Source: Enterobacteriaceae bacterium 89 (GTDB taxonomy: Bacteria; Pseudomonadota; Gammaproteobacteria; Enterobacterales; Enterobacteriaceae). From it: 64,000 nucleotides of DNA. The stretch spans positions 310,001 to 374,000 of the forward strand of contig RQJH01000005.1 in assembly GCA_014156375.1 (NCBI GenBank), given 5' to 3'. Below, in pieces: positions 57,250-64,000 of this stretch (its first letter is position 1; every line of letters starts with the position of its first letter). The notes beneath the pieces are model-generated. The model had not been told where the DNA came from and did not search any database. It worked only from the letters and a program-made list of their open reading frames with translations. The position numbers were made by a program, and so were the translations under genes.

Positions 57250-57537
57250 ATTTTAGGTCAGATAATCGTCTGAGCGCCAGTTTTTTTTGAGATACCTCTC
57301 ATCTGTGGCCAGAAGCGCGTGGAAATTTTTCCTGACACTGGTGGAAGAGTGCACATTTTTATTTTGCATTTTACCCCGGTTGTCGGTATAAAACGCCGCG
57401 CGCGGCTCATACAAAAAAGCGCACGAAAATCGCTTTCGTGACGCCACTTCCAGCCGGGTTAAGCAGTGGGCTTTTGCCCCGTATATTTGGCTTTGGCTTG
57501 TCGCTGGCTCAGATGGGTTAGCGTGGAGGTGATACGA

Positions 57538-57543
57538 TATAAT
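57538..57543 (+). promoter_or_regulatory. Candidate -10 for the yqgB-speA transcript
   Basis: TATAAT consensus with a poor -35. It would give a leader of about 225 nt before yqgB. Confidence 0.35.
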
Positions 57544-57775
57544 GAACCAGCGTTTTTTGCAGACTCAGTCATGCCGCTCAGGCGTGCGCTTAACCCCTTC
57601 AACTCTTCTCTCTTCGATCAATACCTGCCGAAGTTATTGCCATTCGGGCACATCTCAGGACTCCAGAGCCGGTAGGGCGCTGCGATAACTGAACAAGGGC
57701 GCTCCTTTTTAAAGGGGTTTTCTCGTGGTTTCTCCGGGCTGTCATTTAGATCCCGGTTCAGTGTTTTACAATGTT

Positions 57776-57922
57776 ATGAACAAGAAACCGGTCGCGCAGG
57801 CGAGTTTTCAGCATACTCCGCTGGAACACAAGACTGTTTATGGGTTGTTATCGCAAAGTTTCATTGCGATAGTAGTCAACTGTTTTACACTTTCGACAAC
57901 ATTTGAGGTTCGCTATGTCTGA
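57776..57922 (+). CDS. yqgB: YqgB small acid-stress protein, overlapping speA start
   Basis: 48 aa: starts MNKKPVAQ and contains [18 protein letters not shown], which parallels E. coli YqgB (43 aa, MKKKPVAQ... [16 protein letters not shown] as I recall). The C-terminus is extended so the gene runs 8 nt into speA. Upstream in-frame ORF sequence is longer, but ATG 57776 gives the conserved N-terminus. Position directly before speA is as in E. coli. Confidence 0.85.
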   Translation: MNKKPVAQASFQHTPLEHKTVYGLLSQSFIAIVVNCFTLSTTFEVRYV

Positions 57923-59891
57923 CGACATGTCTTTATCTTCCCCTTCGTCAGCCGGCGAGCAGGGTGTACTACGTTCCATGCAGGAGGTGGCAATGAGCTC
58001 TCAGGAAGCCAGCAAGATGCTGCGTACATACAATATTGCCTGGTGGGGCAATAACTACTACGACGTCAACGAGCTGGGTCATATCAGCGTTTGCCCGGAT
58101 CCAGATGTGCCTGAAGCGCGCGTCGATCTGGCGAAGCTGGTTAAAGCTCGTGAAGCGCAAGGACAGCGACTCCCGGCATTATTCTGCTTCCCGCAGATCC
58201 TGCAGCATCGCTTACGTTCCATTAACGCCGCGTTCAAACGCGCGCGTGAATCTTACGGCTATAAAGGCGACTATTTCCTCGTTTACCCGATCAAGGTGAA
58301 CCAGCATCGTCGCGTGATTGAATCCCTGATCCACTCTGGCGAGCCGCTGGGTCTGGAAGCTGGTTCAAAAGCCGAGCTGATGGCGGTGCTGGCGCATGCG
58401 GGCATGACCCGCAGCGTGATCGTCTGTAACGGCTATAAAGACCGCGAGTATATCCGCCTGGCGCTGATCGGCGAGAAGATGGGCCATAAGGTCTATCTGG
58501 TGATCGAGAAGATGTCCGAAGTGGCCATCGTGCTGGAAGAGGCCGAACGTCTTAACGTTGTGCCACGTCTGGGCGTGCGTGCGCGTCTGGCTTCGCAGGG
58601 CTCCGGCAAATGGCAGTCTTCCGGCGGTGAAAAATCCAAATTCGGTCTGGCGGCGACTCAGGTACTGCAACTGGTCGAAATTCTGCGTGAGCACGGTCGT
58701 CTGGACAGCATTCAGCTGCTGCACTTCCACCTCGGTTCGCAGATGGCCAACATTCGCGATATCGCCACCGGCGTGCGTGAATCCGCCCGTTTCTACGTTG
58801 AGCTGCACAAGCTGGGCGTAAATATTCAGTGCTTCGACGTCGGCGGCGGTTTAGGCGTGGACTATGAAGGGACCCGCTCGCAGTCTGACTGCTCGGTGAA
58901 CTACGGCCTGAACGAATACGCTAACAACATCATCTGGGCTATCGGCGACGCCTGTGAAGAAAATGGCCTGCCGCACCCGACGGTGATCACCGAATCTGGC
59001 CGTGCGGTCACCGCGCACCATACCGTGCTGGTGTCCAACATCATCGGCGTTGAGCGCAACGAATACACCACGCCGTCAGCTCCTGCGGAAGATGCGCCGC
59101 GTACACTGCAAAACATGTGGGAAACCTGGAACGAGCTGCACGAACCGGGCGGACGCCGTTCGCTGCGTGAATGGCTGCACGACAGCCAGATGGATCTGCA
59201 TGATATCCACATCGGCTACTCCGCGGGTTCTTATACGCTCCAGCAGCGTGCGTGGGCGGAAGAGCTGTATCTGAACATGTGTCATGAAGTGCAGAAACAG
59301 CTGGATCCAAGCAACCGTGCGCATCGCCCGATTATCGATGAGCTGCAGGAACGTATGGCGGACAAAATGTACGTCAACTTCTCACTGTTCCAGTCGATGC
59401 CGGACGCATGGGGTATCGATCAGCTGTTCCCGGTGTTGCCGCTGGAAGGGCTGAACCAGATCCCTGAACGCCGCGCGGTGCTGCTGGATATCACCTGCGA
59501 TTCCGACGGTGCTATCGATCACTACATTGACGGTGACGGCATCGCCACCACCATGCCAATGCCGGAATACGATCCGGAGAACCCGCCGATGCTGGGCTTC
59601 TTTATGGTCGGTGCCTATCAGGAAATTCTGGGCAACATGCACAACCTGTTCGGTGATACCGAAGCGGTGGACGTGTTTGTCTTCCCTGATGGCAGCGTGG
59701 AAGTGGAGCTGTCCGACGAAGGCGATACCGTGGCGGATATGCTGCAGTACGTGCAGTTGGATCCGGCAACATTGCTGACCCAGTTCCGCGATCAGGTGAA
59801 AAACACAGGGCTCGACGATGCGCTGCAGCAGCAGTTCCTCGAAGAGTTTGAGGCGGGCCTTTACGGCTACACCTATCTGGAAGACGAGTAA
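57915..59891 (+). CDS. speA: Biosynthetic arginine decarboxylase
   Basis: 658 aa, as in E. coli. Fold-type III PLP enzyme turning arginine to agmatine; PLP Lys127 in [17 protein letters not shown], and the catalytic Cys region [13 protein letters not shown] 57915 matches E. coli. Agmatine passes to SpeB, encoded 2 kb on, from which it is separated here by a hipBA-like pair. Confidence 0.98.
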   Translation: MSDDMSLSSPSSAGEQGVLRSMQEVAMSSQEASKMLRTYNIAWWGNNYYDVNELGHISVCPDPDVPEARVDLAKLVKAREAQGQRLPALFCFPQILQHRLRSINAAFKRARESYGYKGDYFLVYPIKVNQHRRVIESLIHSGEPLGLEAGSKAELMAVLAHAGMTRSVIVCNGYKDREYIRLALIGEKMGHKVYLVIEKMSEVAIVLEEAERLNVVPRLGVRARLASQGSGKWQSSGGEKSKFGLAATQVLQLVEILREHGRLDSIQLLHFHLGSQMANIRDIATGVRESARFYVELHKLGVNIQCFDVGGGLGVDYEGTRSQSDCSVNYGLNEYANNIIWAIGDACEENGLPHPTVITESGRAVTAHHTVLVSNIIGVERNEYTTPSAPAEDAPRTLQNMWETWNELHEPGGRRSLREWLHDSQMDLHDIHIGYSAGSYTLQQRAWAEELYLNMCHEVQKQLDPSNRAHRPIIDELQERMADKMYVNFSLFQSMPDAWGIDQLFPVLPLEGLNQIPERRAVLLDITCDSDGAIDHYIDGDGIATTMPMPEYDPENPPMLGFFMVGAYQEILGNMHNLFGDTEAVDVFVFPDGSVEVELSDEGDTVADMLQYVQLDPATLLTQFRDQVKNTGLDDALQQQFLEEFEAGLYGYTYLEDE

Positions 59892-59898
59892 TCACAGT

Positions 59899-59924
59899 GG
59901 GCGCTCCGGCGCCCATTTTTTTAT
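59899..59924. terminator. Terminator between speA and the hipA-like gene
   Basis: TGGGCG-CTCCGG-CGCCCA then eight T on the plus strand. Serves speA. Confidence 0.92.
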
Positions 59925-61225
59925 CAAATATCCAGCACCAGATTGCGCGTGATTTCGTCCCGCAATCCTGCAAAAACCCCGTTCTGCTCCGCATACTGCG
60001 GCCACGCTTTGACGACCCCGATAGTCTCATCAATGATCTGATTCGCTTTTTTTACGCTCAGACGGCTTATCAGCGCGCTCACCGCCAGCAGATCGCTGCG
60101 GGTAAATCCATCCCGTTTGCCGTTAATGGTCATCTGATGCTGATCGACCCACGGTGAACCTGGTTTGTAGCTATAGGCAATATCGTAAGCCGGGGCCAGT
60201 GCCCAGCGGAAGCTGTCGTCGACGTAGAAAGCCGTGTTTTTGGTGTGATCGTCATGGTTGCGGGCCACCACGTTGAATACCATGCGGCGGAAAATCTGCT
60301 CATGCTCTTTCACTGAAAGCCCCAGTTGACGGCAGACCGCCAGCAGCTCTTCATAGCTGTAGTGGCCGGGTTTACGGAAGTCTGCGTGATCCATTCCGCA
60401 CAGCGTCAGCACATGGTATTTCTGGTTGCCTTCCCTGTCGAAACGCCGGGTCATGAAGTGGCTGCGGCCATTCTCCTGCAGGATCTCGCTTGGTGACATG
60501 ATCACCCCGCAGTCGGTTGCCATCTGGTAGTAGCTGTACTCCATCAGACCAAAGCCTTTGGGATCGCCGAAGGTTTCTTCGTCGGCGTGATGCTCCACCA
60601 CGCCGTCAAATTTCAGCAGGTAGTGCTCGTAGCCTTTCGGGACGTTGACCTGTCCGGAGAGGATCCGCGAGCGATCTTTATTTACCGCGATCACCGCTTT
60701 AGGCCGTGCGCCGCCCGCAGAGGTGCCCACCTGCAGCAGGTGCGCCATCGCATCCTGTTCGCTGGCTTCAATTTCTACATGGCTGCGGTCATTCAGCACT
60801 TTCTGCGCCAGTTCAACCAGCGCGGAGAGCTGTAGCTCATCGGCGTGTCTGGCCGGAAGTTCGATTGCATCCTGATATTCCAGCGCGCCCATGCCGCGCG
60901 TACCGGTATACAGCAGCCTGTCCAGCGCGCCGAACTGCCGGTTATCGAGCCCCTGACGGGCCAGCCAGCTGTTGATCAGCGCGTTACCAAAGTCATCGGG
61001 CAGCGAGTCGGCAAACACCGCAGGCAGTCCACGCCAGGTCTCCTGCGACAGCGCCGGAAACTGCCAGAGCGCGTTGCTGAGCGGCATATGAATAGGGGAG
61101 AGTGAAAACCCCTCCGCGACCCAGGCGGGATCGTACTCGAACGTGGCCCAGGGGGAATCGCCCGTCACGGCCAGCGTGCCGACATCAATCTGCGAAAACT
61201 GAACCTTACATGCCTGCGCAATCAC
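59924..61225 (-). CDS. HipA-family Ser/Thr kinase toxin
   Basis: 433 aa. HipA fold with N-terminal subdomain (GDSPWATFEYDPAWV; GLPAVFADSLPDDFGNALI), the P-loop-like serine element VGTSAGGARPK (Ser169, the autophosphorylation position in HipA), catalytic loop RNHDDHTKN with Asp325, and metal-binding Asp348 in APAYDIAYSY. Kinase residues are intact, so it should be active, probably on an aminoacyl-tRNA synthetase or another target. It lies 3 nt after the HipB-like gene. E. coli K-12 has no hip pair here. Confidence 0.9.
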   Translation of the reverse strand: MIAQACKVQFSQIDVGTLAVTGDSPWATFEYDPAWVAEGFSLSPIHMPLSNALWQFPALSQETWRGLPAVFADSLPDDFGNALINSWLARQGLDNRQFGALDRLLYTGTRGMGALEYQDAIELPARHADELQLSALVELAQKVLNDRSHVEIEASEQDAMAHLLQVGTSAGGARPKAVIAVNKDRSRILSGQVNVPKGYEHYLLKFDGVVEHHADEETFGDPKGFGLMEYSYYQMATDCGVIMSPSEILQENGRSHFMTRRFDREGNQKYHVLTLCGMDHADFRKPGHYSYEELLAVCRQLGLSVKEHEQIFRRMVFNVVARNHDDHTKNTAFYVDDSFRWALAPAYDIAYSYKPGSPWVDQHQMTINGKRDGFTRSDLLAVSALISRLSVKKANQIIDETIGVVKAWPQYAEQNGVFAGLRDEITRNLVLDI

Positions 61226-61228
61226 CGG

Positions 61229-61597
61229 TTACTCCTCCGTTTTCAGCTTTTTACGGTTTTGCTTCATCAGCCTGATTTCAGCCAGCTGATTCGGGGTGGC
61301 TTTTTTACGCCGTGGGGATTTCCCCACGAGCTGCGACCAGATCTCCGTTGGCCGGACGGGCTGCGCGGGGAGCAGCATATTCAGGTTGTCGACGAGCTGT
61401 AATTCACGCAAAACCGCAATCAGGATCAGTACGCTGCATGAGCCCGTTTTGAGCGAGCGATAGGTTTTTGCGGTGACCCCGATGCGTTCTGCCAGCGCCA
61501 GCTGGGTGAGTTTCATCGCCTTACGCTGGCTCTCCACTCTTTCGAACAGCGTTTCCGCCAGCGCGCCGTCGGTCATGGCTTTACTGAACTCTTTCAT
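61229..61597 (-). CDS. HipB-like antitoxin, helix-turn-helix regulator
   Basis: 122 aa (E. coli HipB 88). Xre-type HTH around LTQLALAERIGVTAKTYRSL, then a Lys/Arg-rich C-terminal extension (PRRKKATPNQ ... KQNRKKLKTEE). Expected to neutralise the HipA-like kinase and bind its own promoter. A GGTA-N6-TACC operator begins 2 nt upstream of its start codon. Alternative ATG at 61576 possible. Confidence 0.82.
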   Translation of the reverse strand: MKEFSKAMTDGALAETLFERVESQRKAMKLTQLALAERIGVTAKTYRSLKTGSCSVLILIAVLRELQLVDNLNMLLPAQPVRPTEIWSQLVGKSPRRKKATPNQLAEIRLMKQNRKKLKTEE

Positions 61598-61598
61598 G

Positions 61599-61741
61599 GG
61601 TAGTATTTTACCTTTAATGCGTCATTTTTGCTTTATTTAGGTAGTATAGTACCTTTTTTAAAGGTGTGTGATAACGCTGAATAACAGGGAGTATTCTACC
61701 CTTTACGCTCAAAAATAACGCGATATGGGTAGCAAAGTACC
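61599..61741. promoter_or_regulatory. Four-site operator array GGTA-N6-TACC upstream of the hipBA-like pair
   Basis: Sites: GGTA-GTATTT-TACC (61599-61612), GGTA-GTATAG-TACC (61640-61653), GGGA-GTATTC-TACC (61687-61700, one mismatch) and GGTA-GCAAAG-TACC (61728-61741). Start-to-start steps are 41, 47 and 41 bp, near whole or half helical turns. E. coli hipBA also has four operators but with TATCC-N8-GGATA, so this array fits a HipB of different specificity. Confidence 0.75.
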
Positions 61742-61758
61742 GTTTTTCATCTCTCAGC

Positions 61759-61902
61759 ATGAGCATGCAGATTTCCGCTGCCCGGCTATTGAACCCCCGC
61801 GTTTTTATGGCGATAATCGCTTTAACAAGCTGTACACACGAACCTAATCCCTTCCTCGTCGGGCCTAACGACGCGGAGGGGATTTTTTTTCATCTGTCAT
61901 AA
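61759..61902 (+). other. Candidate leader ORF upstream of speB
   Basis: 47-codon ORF from ATG 61759, with in-frame ATGs at 61765 and 61807; the last gives 31 codons starting [16 protein letters not shown]. No good Shine-Dalgarno. It runs across the terminator hairpin and stops 28 nt before the speB start, so ribosome movement could affect hairpin formation. Translation is unproven. Confidence 0.3.
61846..61890 (+). terminator. Strong intrinsic terminator in the speB leader (putative attenuator)
   Basis: Arms 61846-61861 and 61869-61884 form 15 pairs with one mismatch (core CGTCG-GGCCTAA-CGACG, outer AATCCC / GGGATT), followed by eight T (61883-61890). It faces speB and ends 40 nt before its ATG. 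Nothing upstream on this strand since speA, which already has its own terminator, needs stopping, so it probably regulates speB. Confidence 0.8.
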
Positions 61903-61930
61903 ATTACCGACTGTCTGTGAGGTTATCTTT

Positions 61931-62851
61931 ATGAGCACTTTGGGTCATCAGTACGACAACTCTCTGGTATCAAACGCCTTTGGCTTCCTGCGTCTGCCGC
62001 TTAACTTCCAGCCATACGACAGCGATGCCGACTGGGTTATCACCGGTGTGCCGTTTGATGCAGCTACTTCCGGTCGTGCCGGCGGCCGTCATGGCCCGGC
62101 GGCTATCCGTCAGGTTTCCACCAACCTCGCGTGGGAGCACAACCGCTTCCCATGGAATTTCGACATGCGCGAGCGCCTGAACGTGGTGGACTGTGGTGAC
62201 CTGGTGTATGCCTTTGGCGATGCCCGCGAAATGAGCGAAAAGCTGCAGGCGCATGCGGAAAAACTGCTGGCTGCCGGTAAGCGCATGCTCTCTTTCGGCG
62301 GTGACCACTTTGTGACTCTGCCGCTGCTGCGTGCACACGCTAAGCACTTCGGCAAAATGGCGCTGGTGCATTTCGATGCGCACACCGATACCTACGCTAA
62401 CGGCTGCGAGTTTGACCACGGCACGATGTTCTTCACCGCGCCGAAGGAAGGTCTGATCGATCCAAATCACTCCGTGCAGATCGGTATTCGTACTGAGTTC
62501 GATAAAGACAACGGCTTCACCGTGCTGGACGCGGGGCAGGTTAACGACCGCGGCGTGGATGACATTCTGGCGCAGGTGAAGAAGATTGTTGGCGATATGC
62601 CAGTCTATCTGACCTTCGACATCGACTGTCTGGATCCGGCGTTTGCTCCGGGTACCGGTACGCCGGTCATTGGCGGCCTGACGTCTGACCGCGCCATTAA
62701 ACTGGTGCGCGGTCTGAAGGATCTGAACATCGTCGGCATGGACGTGGTGGAAGTGGCTCCGGCCTACGATCAGTCCGAGATCACCGCTCTGGCCGCGGCG
62801 ACGCTGGCGCTGGAAATGCTGTACATCCAGGCGGCGAAAAAAGGCGAGTAA
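61931..62851 (+). CDS. speB: Agmatinase
   Basis: 306 aa, as in E. coli. Ureohydrolase turning agmatine to putrescine and urea. Mn ligands His126, Asp149, His151, Asp153 ([13 protein letters not shown]) and the pair in [16 protein letters not shown] precedes ATG 61931. Completes the SpeA pathway. Confidence 0.98.
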   Translation: MSTLGHQYDNSLVSNAFGFLRLPLNFQPYDSDADWVITGVPFDAATSGRAGGRHGPAAIRQVSTNLAWEHNRFPWNFDMRERLNVVDCGDLVYAFGDAREMSEKLQAHAEKLLAAGKRMLSFGGDHFVTLPLLRAHAKHFGKMALVHFDAHTDTYANGCEFDHGTMFFTAPKEGLIDPNHSVQIGIRTEFDKDNGFTVLDAGQVNDRGVDDILAQVKKIVGDMPVYLTFDIDCLDPAFAPGTGTPVIGGLTSDRAIKLVRGLKDLNIVGMDVVEVAPAYDQSEITALAAATLALEMLYIQAAKKGE

Positions 62852-62854
62852 GTC

Positions 62855-64000
62855 TTACGCGCTGATTGCTGCTGCGCGACGCATGCGCAGCAGCAACATT
62901 CCTCCGGCCATCAAAGTCACGACCTGTGACACAACCAGCACCGAAAAGCCGGAGCTGACCGAACCCATCGATTTCATCACCATTCCCATTAGCAGCGGAA
63001 TGAAAGCTGCGCAGATATTCCCGATGCCGTTAATAATTCCATAGGCACTTCCCACCGCTTCCCGCGCGGCGTGATGCTGTACCACTGCCGGAATAGCCGC
63101 TCCCTGTAATCCCCAGAAAATATTCGCCGAGAGCATAAACAGCGCCAGCCAGGCGGCCTGATGGCTCAGCATTAGCGCGACCACTGACAGCGCCGTCAGC
63201 AGTCCGCCCACCACAAACAGAACCGGCGCCTGCTCCGGGCGCATTTTGTCGAGCAGCACCCCACCGAGGAATTTAGACCCCAGGCTCAGCAGAAAAGGAA
63301 TGGCCGCGAGCCAGCCCGTTGCGTGAAGCGAGAAGTGATGTTCATCCCGAAGCCATGCCGGAAGCCATGCACTGCTTCCCCACAGATAGCTCAGCGTGGC
63401 GATTTCAACCAGCAGGATCCAGCCCAGCTGCGGTGTTTGCCAGGCCAGCGTCAACGTCTGCATAAAGCCGGTTTTTTTGCCCTTTGTCACCAGGCGCGGC
63501 GTTGGCAGAAAGCGCCAGATAAGGCCGCCGCCAAACACCAGATTCATCACCGCCAGCGCATAAAACGATCCCGCCCAGCCGAAATGTGCCATCAGCCAGG
63601 TGACCAGCGGAAAGCCCACCGCCAGACCGAGCGAGACGCCCAGCGCGGTCACCGCGTTGGGTTTGCCGATCTCCTCCGCGCTGAAATTATCGCTGATGAA
63701 ACGTGTTTTCAGTGAGAACAGCGGCCCTTCGGCAATCCCCAGAATCACGCGCGCCGTGAGCATCCCCATCAGCGAGCCAAGCAGAGGTGAAACAGCGCAG
63801 ACCACGGCCCAAATGGCAATGCTGCTTAACAATCCCTGCCGATAATGCAGTTTGCTTTCGATAACCGGAGTTAATAATAAAGCGGAAAAACCATAACCCA
63901 GGAGAAAGCAGGTTATGAGCATTCCTTGTAACATTCTGTTTTCATTTAGTTGAAAATGTTCGGCAAAGTCCGGGTTTAAAATCATGACCGAAATATTTAC
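62855..64000 (-). CDS. MFS transporter (N-terminus beyond the window)
   Basis: At least 381 codons. MFS anion:cation-symporter/DUF-type carrier with about 11 visible helices, GIAEGPLFSLKTRFISDNFS and a central basic loop (TPRLVTKGKK). The frame is still open at the window edge upstream of ATG 63983-63985 (reading VNISV just before it), so the real start and first helix are outside. Convergent with speB, 3 nt apart. Substrate unknown; organic acids are common in this family. Confidence 0.85.
   Translation of the reverse strand, partial: VNISVMILNPDFAEHFQLNENRMLQGMLITCFLLGYGFSALLLTPVIESKLHYRQGLLSSIAIWAVVCAVSPLLGSLMGMLTARVILGIAEGPLFSLKTRFISDNFSAEEIGKPNAVTALGVSLGLAVGFPLVTWLMAHFGWAGSFYALAVMNLVFGGGLIWRFLPTPRLVTKGKKTGFMQTLTLAWQTPQLGWILLVEIATLSYLWGSSAWLPAWLRDEHHFSLHATGWLAAIPFLLSLGSKFLGGVLLDKMRPEQAPVLFVVGGLLTALSVVALMLSHQAAWLALFMLSANIFWGLQGAAIPAVVQHHAAREAVGSAYGIINGIGNICAAFIPLLMGMVMKSMGSVSSGFSVLVVSQVVTLMAGGMLLLRMRRAAAISA

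Larger units (their letters stand above)
57106..57775. other. 670-nt metK-yqgB divergent control region
   Basis: No conserved gene seen apart from yqgB at its right end. It holds met-box-like octamers near metK and a perfect TATAAT nearer yqgB, both listed. A 34-codon ORF (57571-57675) starting MPLRRALNPF lies downstream of the TATAAT but has no Shine-Dalgarno. Confidence 0.5.

Noticed and set aside
57466..57675. 69-codon ORF upstream of yqgB, including MPLRRALNPF
   Set aside because: No Shine-Dalgarno, no recognisable conservation, and a TATAAT promoter element falls inside its 5' part. A shorter leader from 57571 stays possible but unsupported.

Overview
The window is a chromosomal segment of an Enterobacteriaceae member close to Enterobacter, Lelliottia or Leclercia. 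This rests on a run of genes from about 31.3 to 62.9 kb in the same order as the E. coli K-12 pheV-to-speB region, on protein lengths that match E. coli almost residue for residue, and on enterobacterial REP-type repeats. Species cannot be fixed by eye.

Layout. 0-2.4 kb: end of a peptide/nickel-type ABC importer operon (permease fragment and two ATPases). 2.4-4.8 kb: LysR regulator divergent from an aldehyde dehydrogenase. 5.0-7.9 kb: gss and a DUF817 membrane protein. 8.8-15.2 kb: a type 1-like chaperone-usher fimbrial cluster (pilin, chaperone, usher, tip adhesin, second chaperone, LuxR regulator). 15.4-21.6 kb: a second chaperone-usher system with three tandem DUF1120 pilin genes, chaperone, usher and a minor subunit. 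21.7-24.2 kb: a pertactin-like autotransporter. 24.5-31.2 kb: a BvgAS/EvgAS-type phosphorelay, then a kinase-less periplasmic Venus-flytrap membrane protein with its own response regulator, then an RcsB-like regulator. 31.3 kb: tRNA-Phe (pheV position). The stretch from 8 to 31 kb is thus an accessory surface-adhesion and signalling block between gss and pheV, with no integrase or transposase.

31.4-62.9 kb is the conserved backbone: yqgA, speC, nupG, mltC, yggX, mutY, trmB, yggL, yggN, (DUF559 and a TRAP transporter where E. coli has ansB-yggM), hemW, rdgB, yggU, yggT, yggS, yggR, (a CsgD-like regulator), ruvX, yqgE, gshB, rsmE, endA, sprT, galP, metK, yqgB, speA, (a hipBA-like module), speB. 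A partial MFS transporter ends the window.

The backbone is rich in polyamine and glutathione metabolism. SpeA/SpeB and SpeC make putrescine, MetK makes the S-adenosylmethionine needed for spermidine, GshB makes glutathione, and Gss joins the two products. The most interesting parts are (i) the self-contained Bvg-like block, with a near-identical 13-nt motif upstream of the autotransporter and the response regulator, and a second motif repeated upstream of the pilin, chaperone and RcsB-like genes; (ii) the kinase-less sensor/regulator pair; (iii) a regularly spaced four-site operator array in front of the hipBA-like module; and (iv) a strong intrinsic terminator, covered by a small leader ORF, just before speB.
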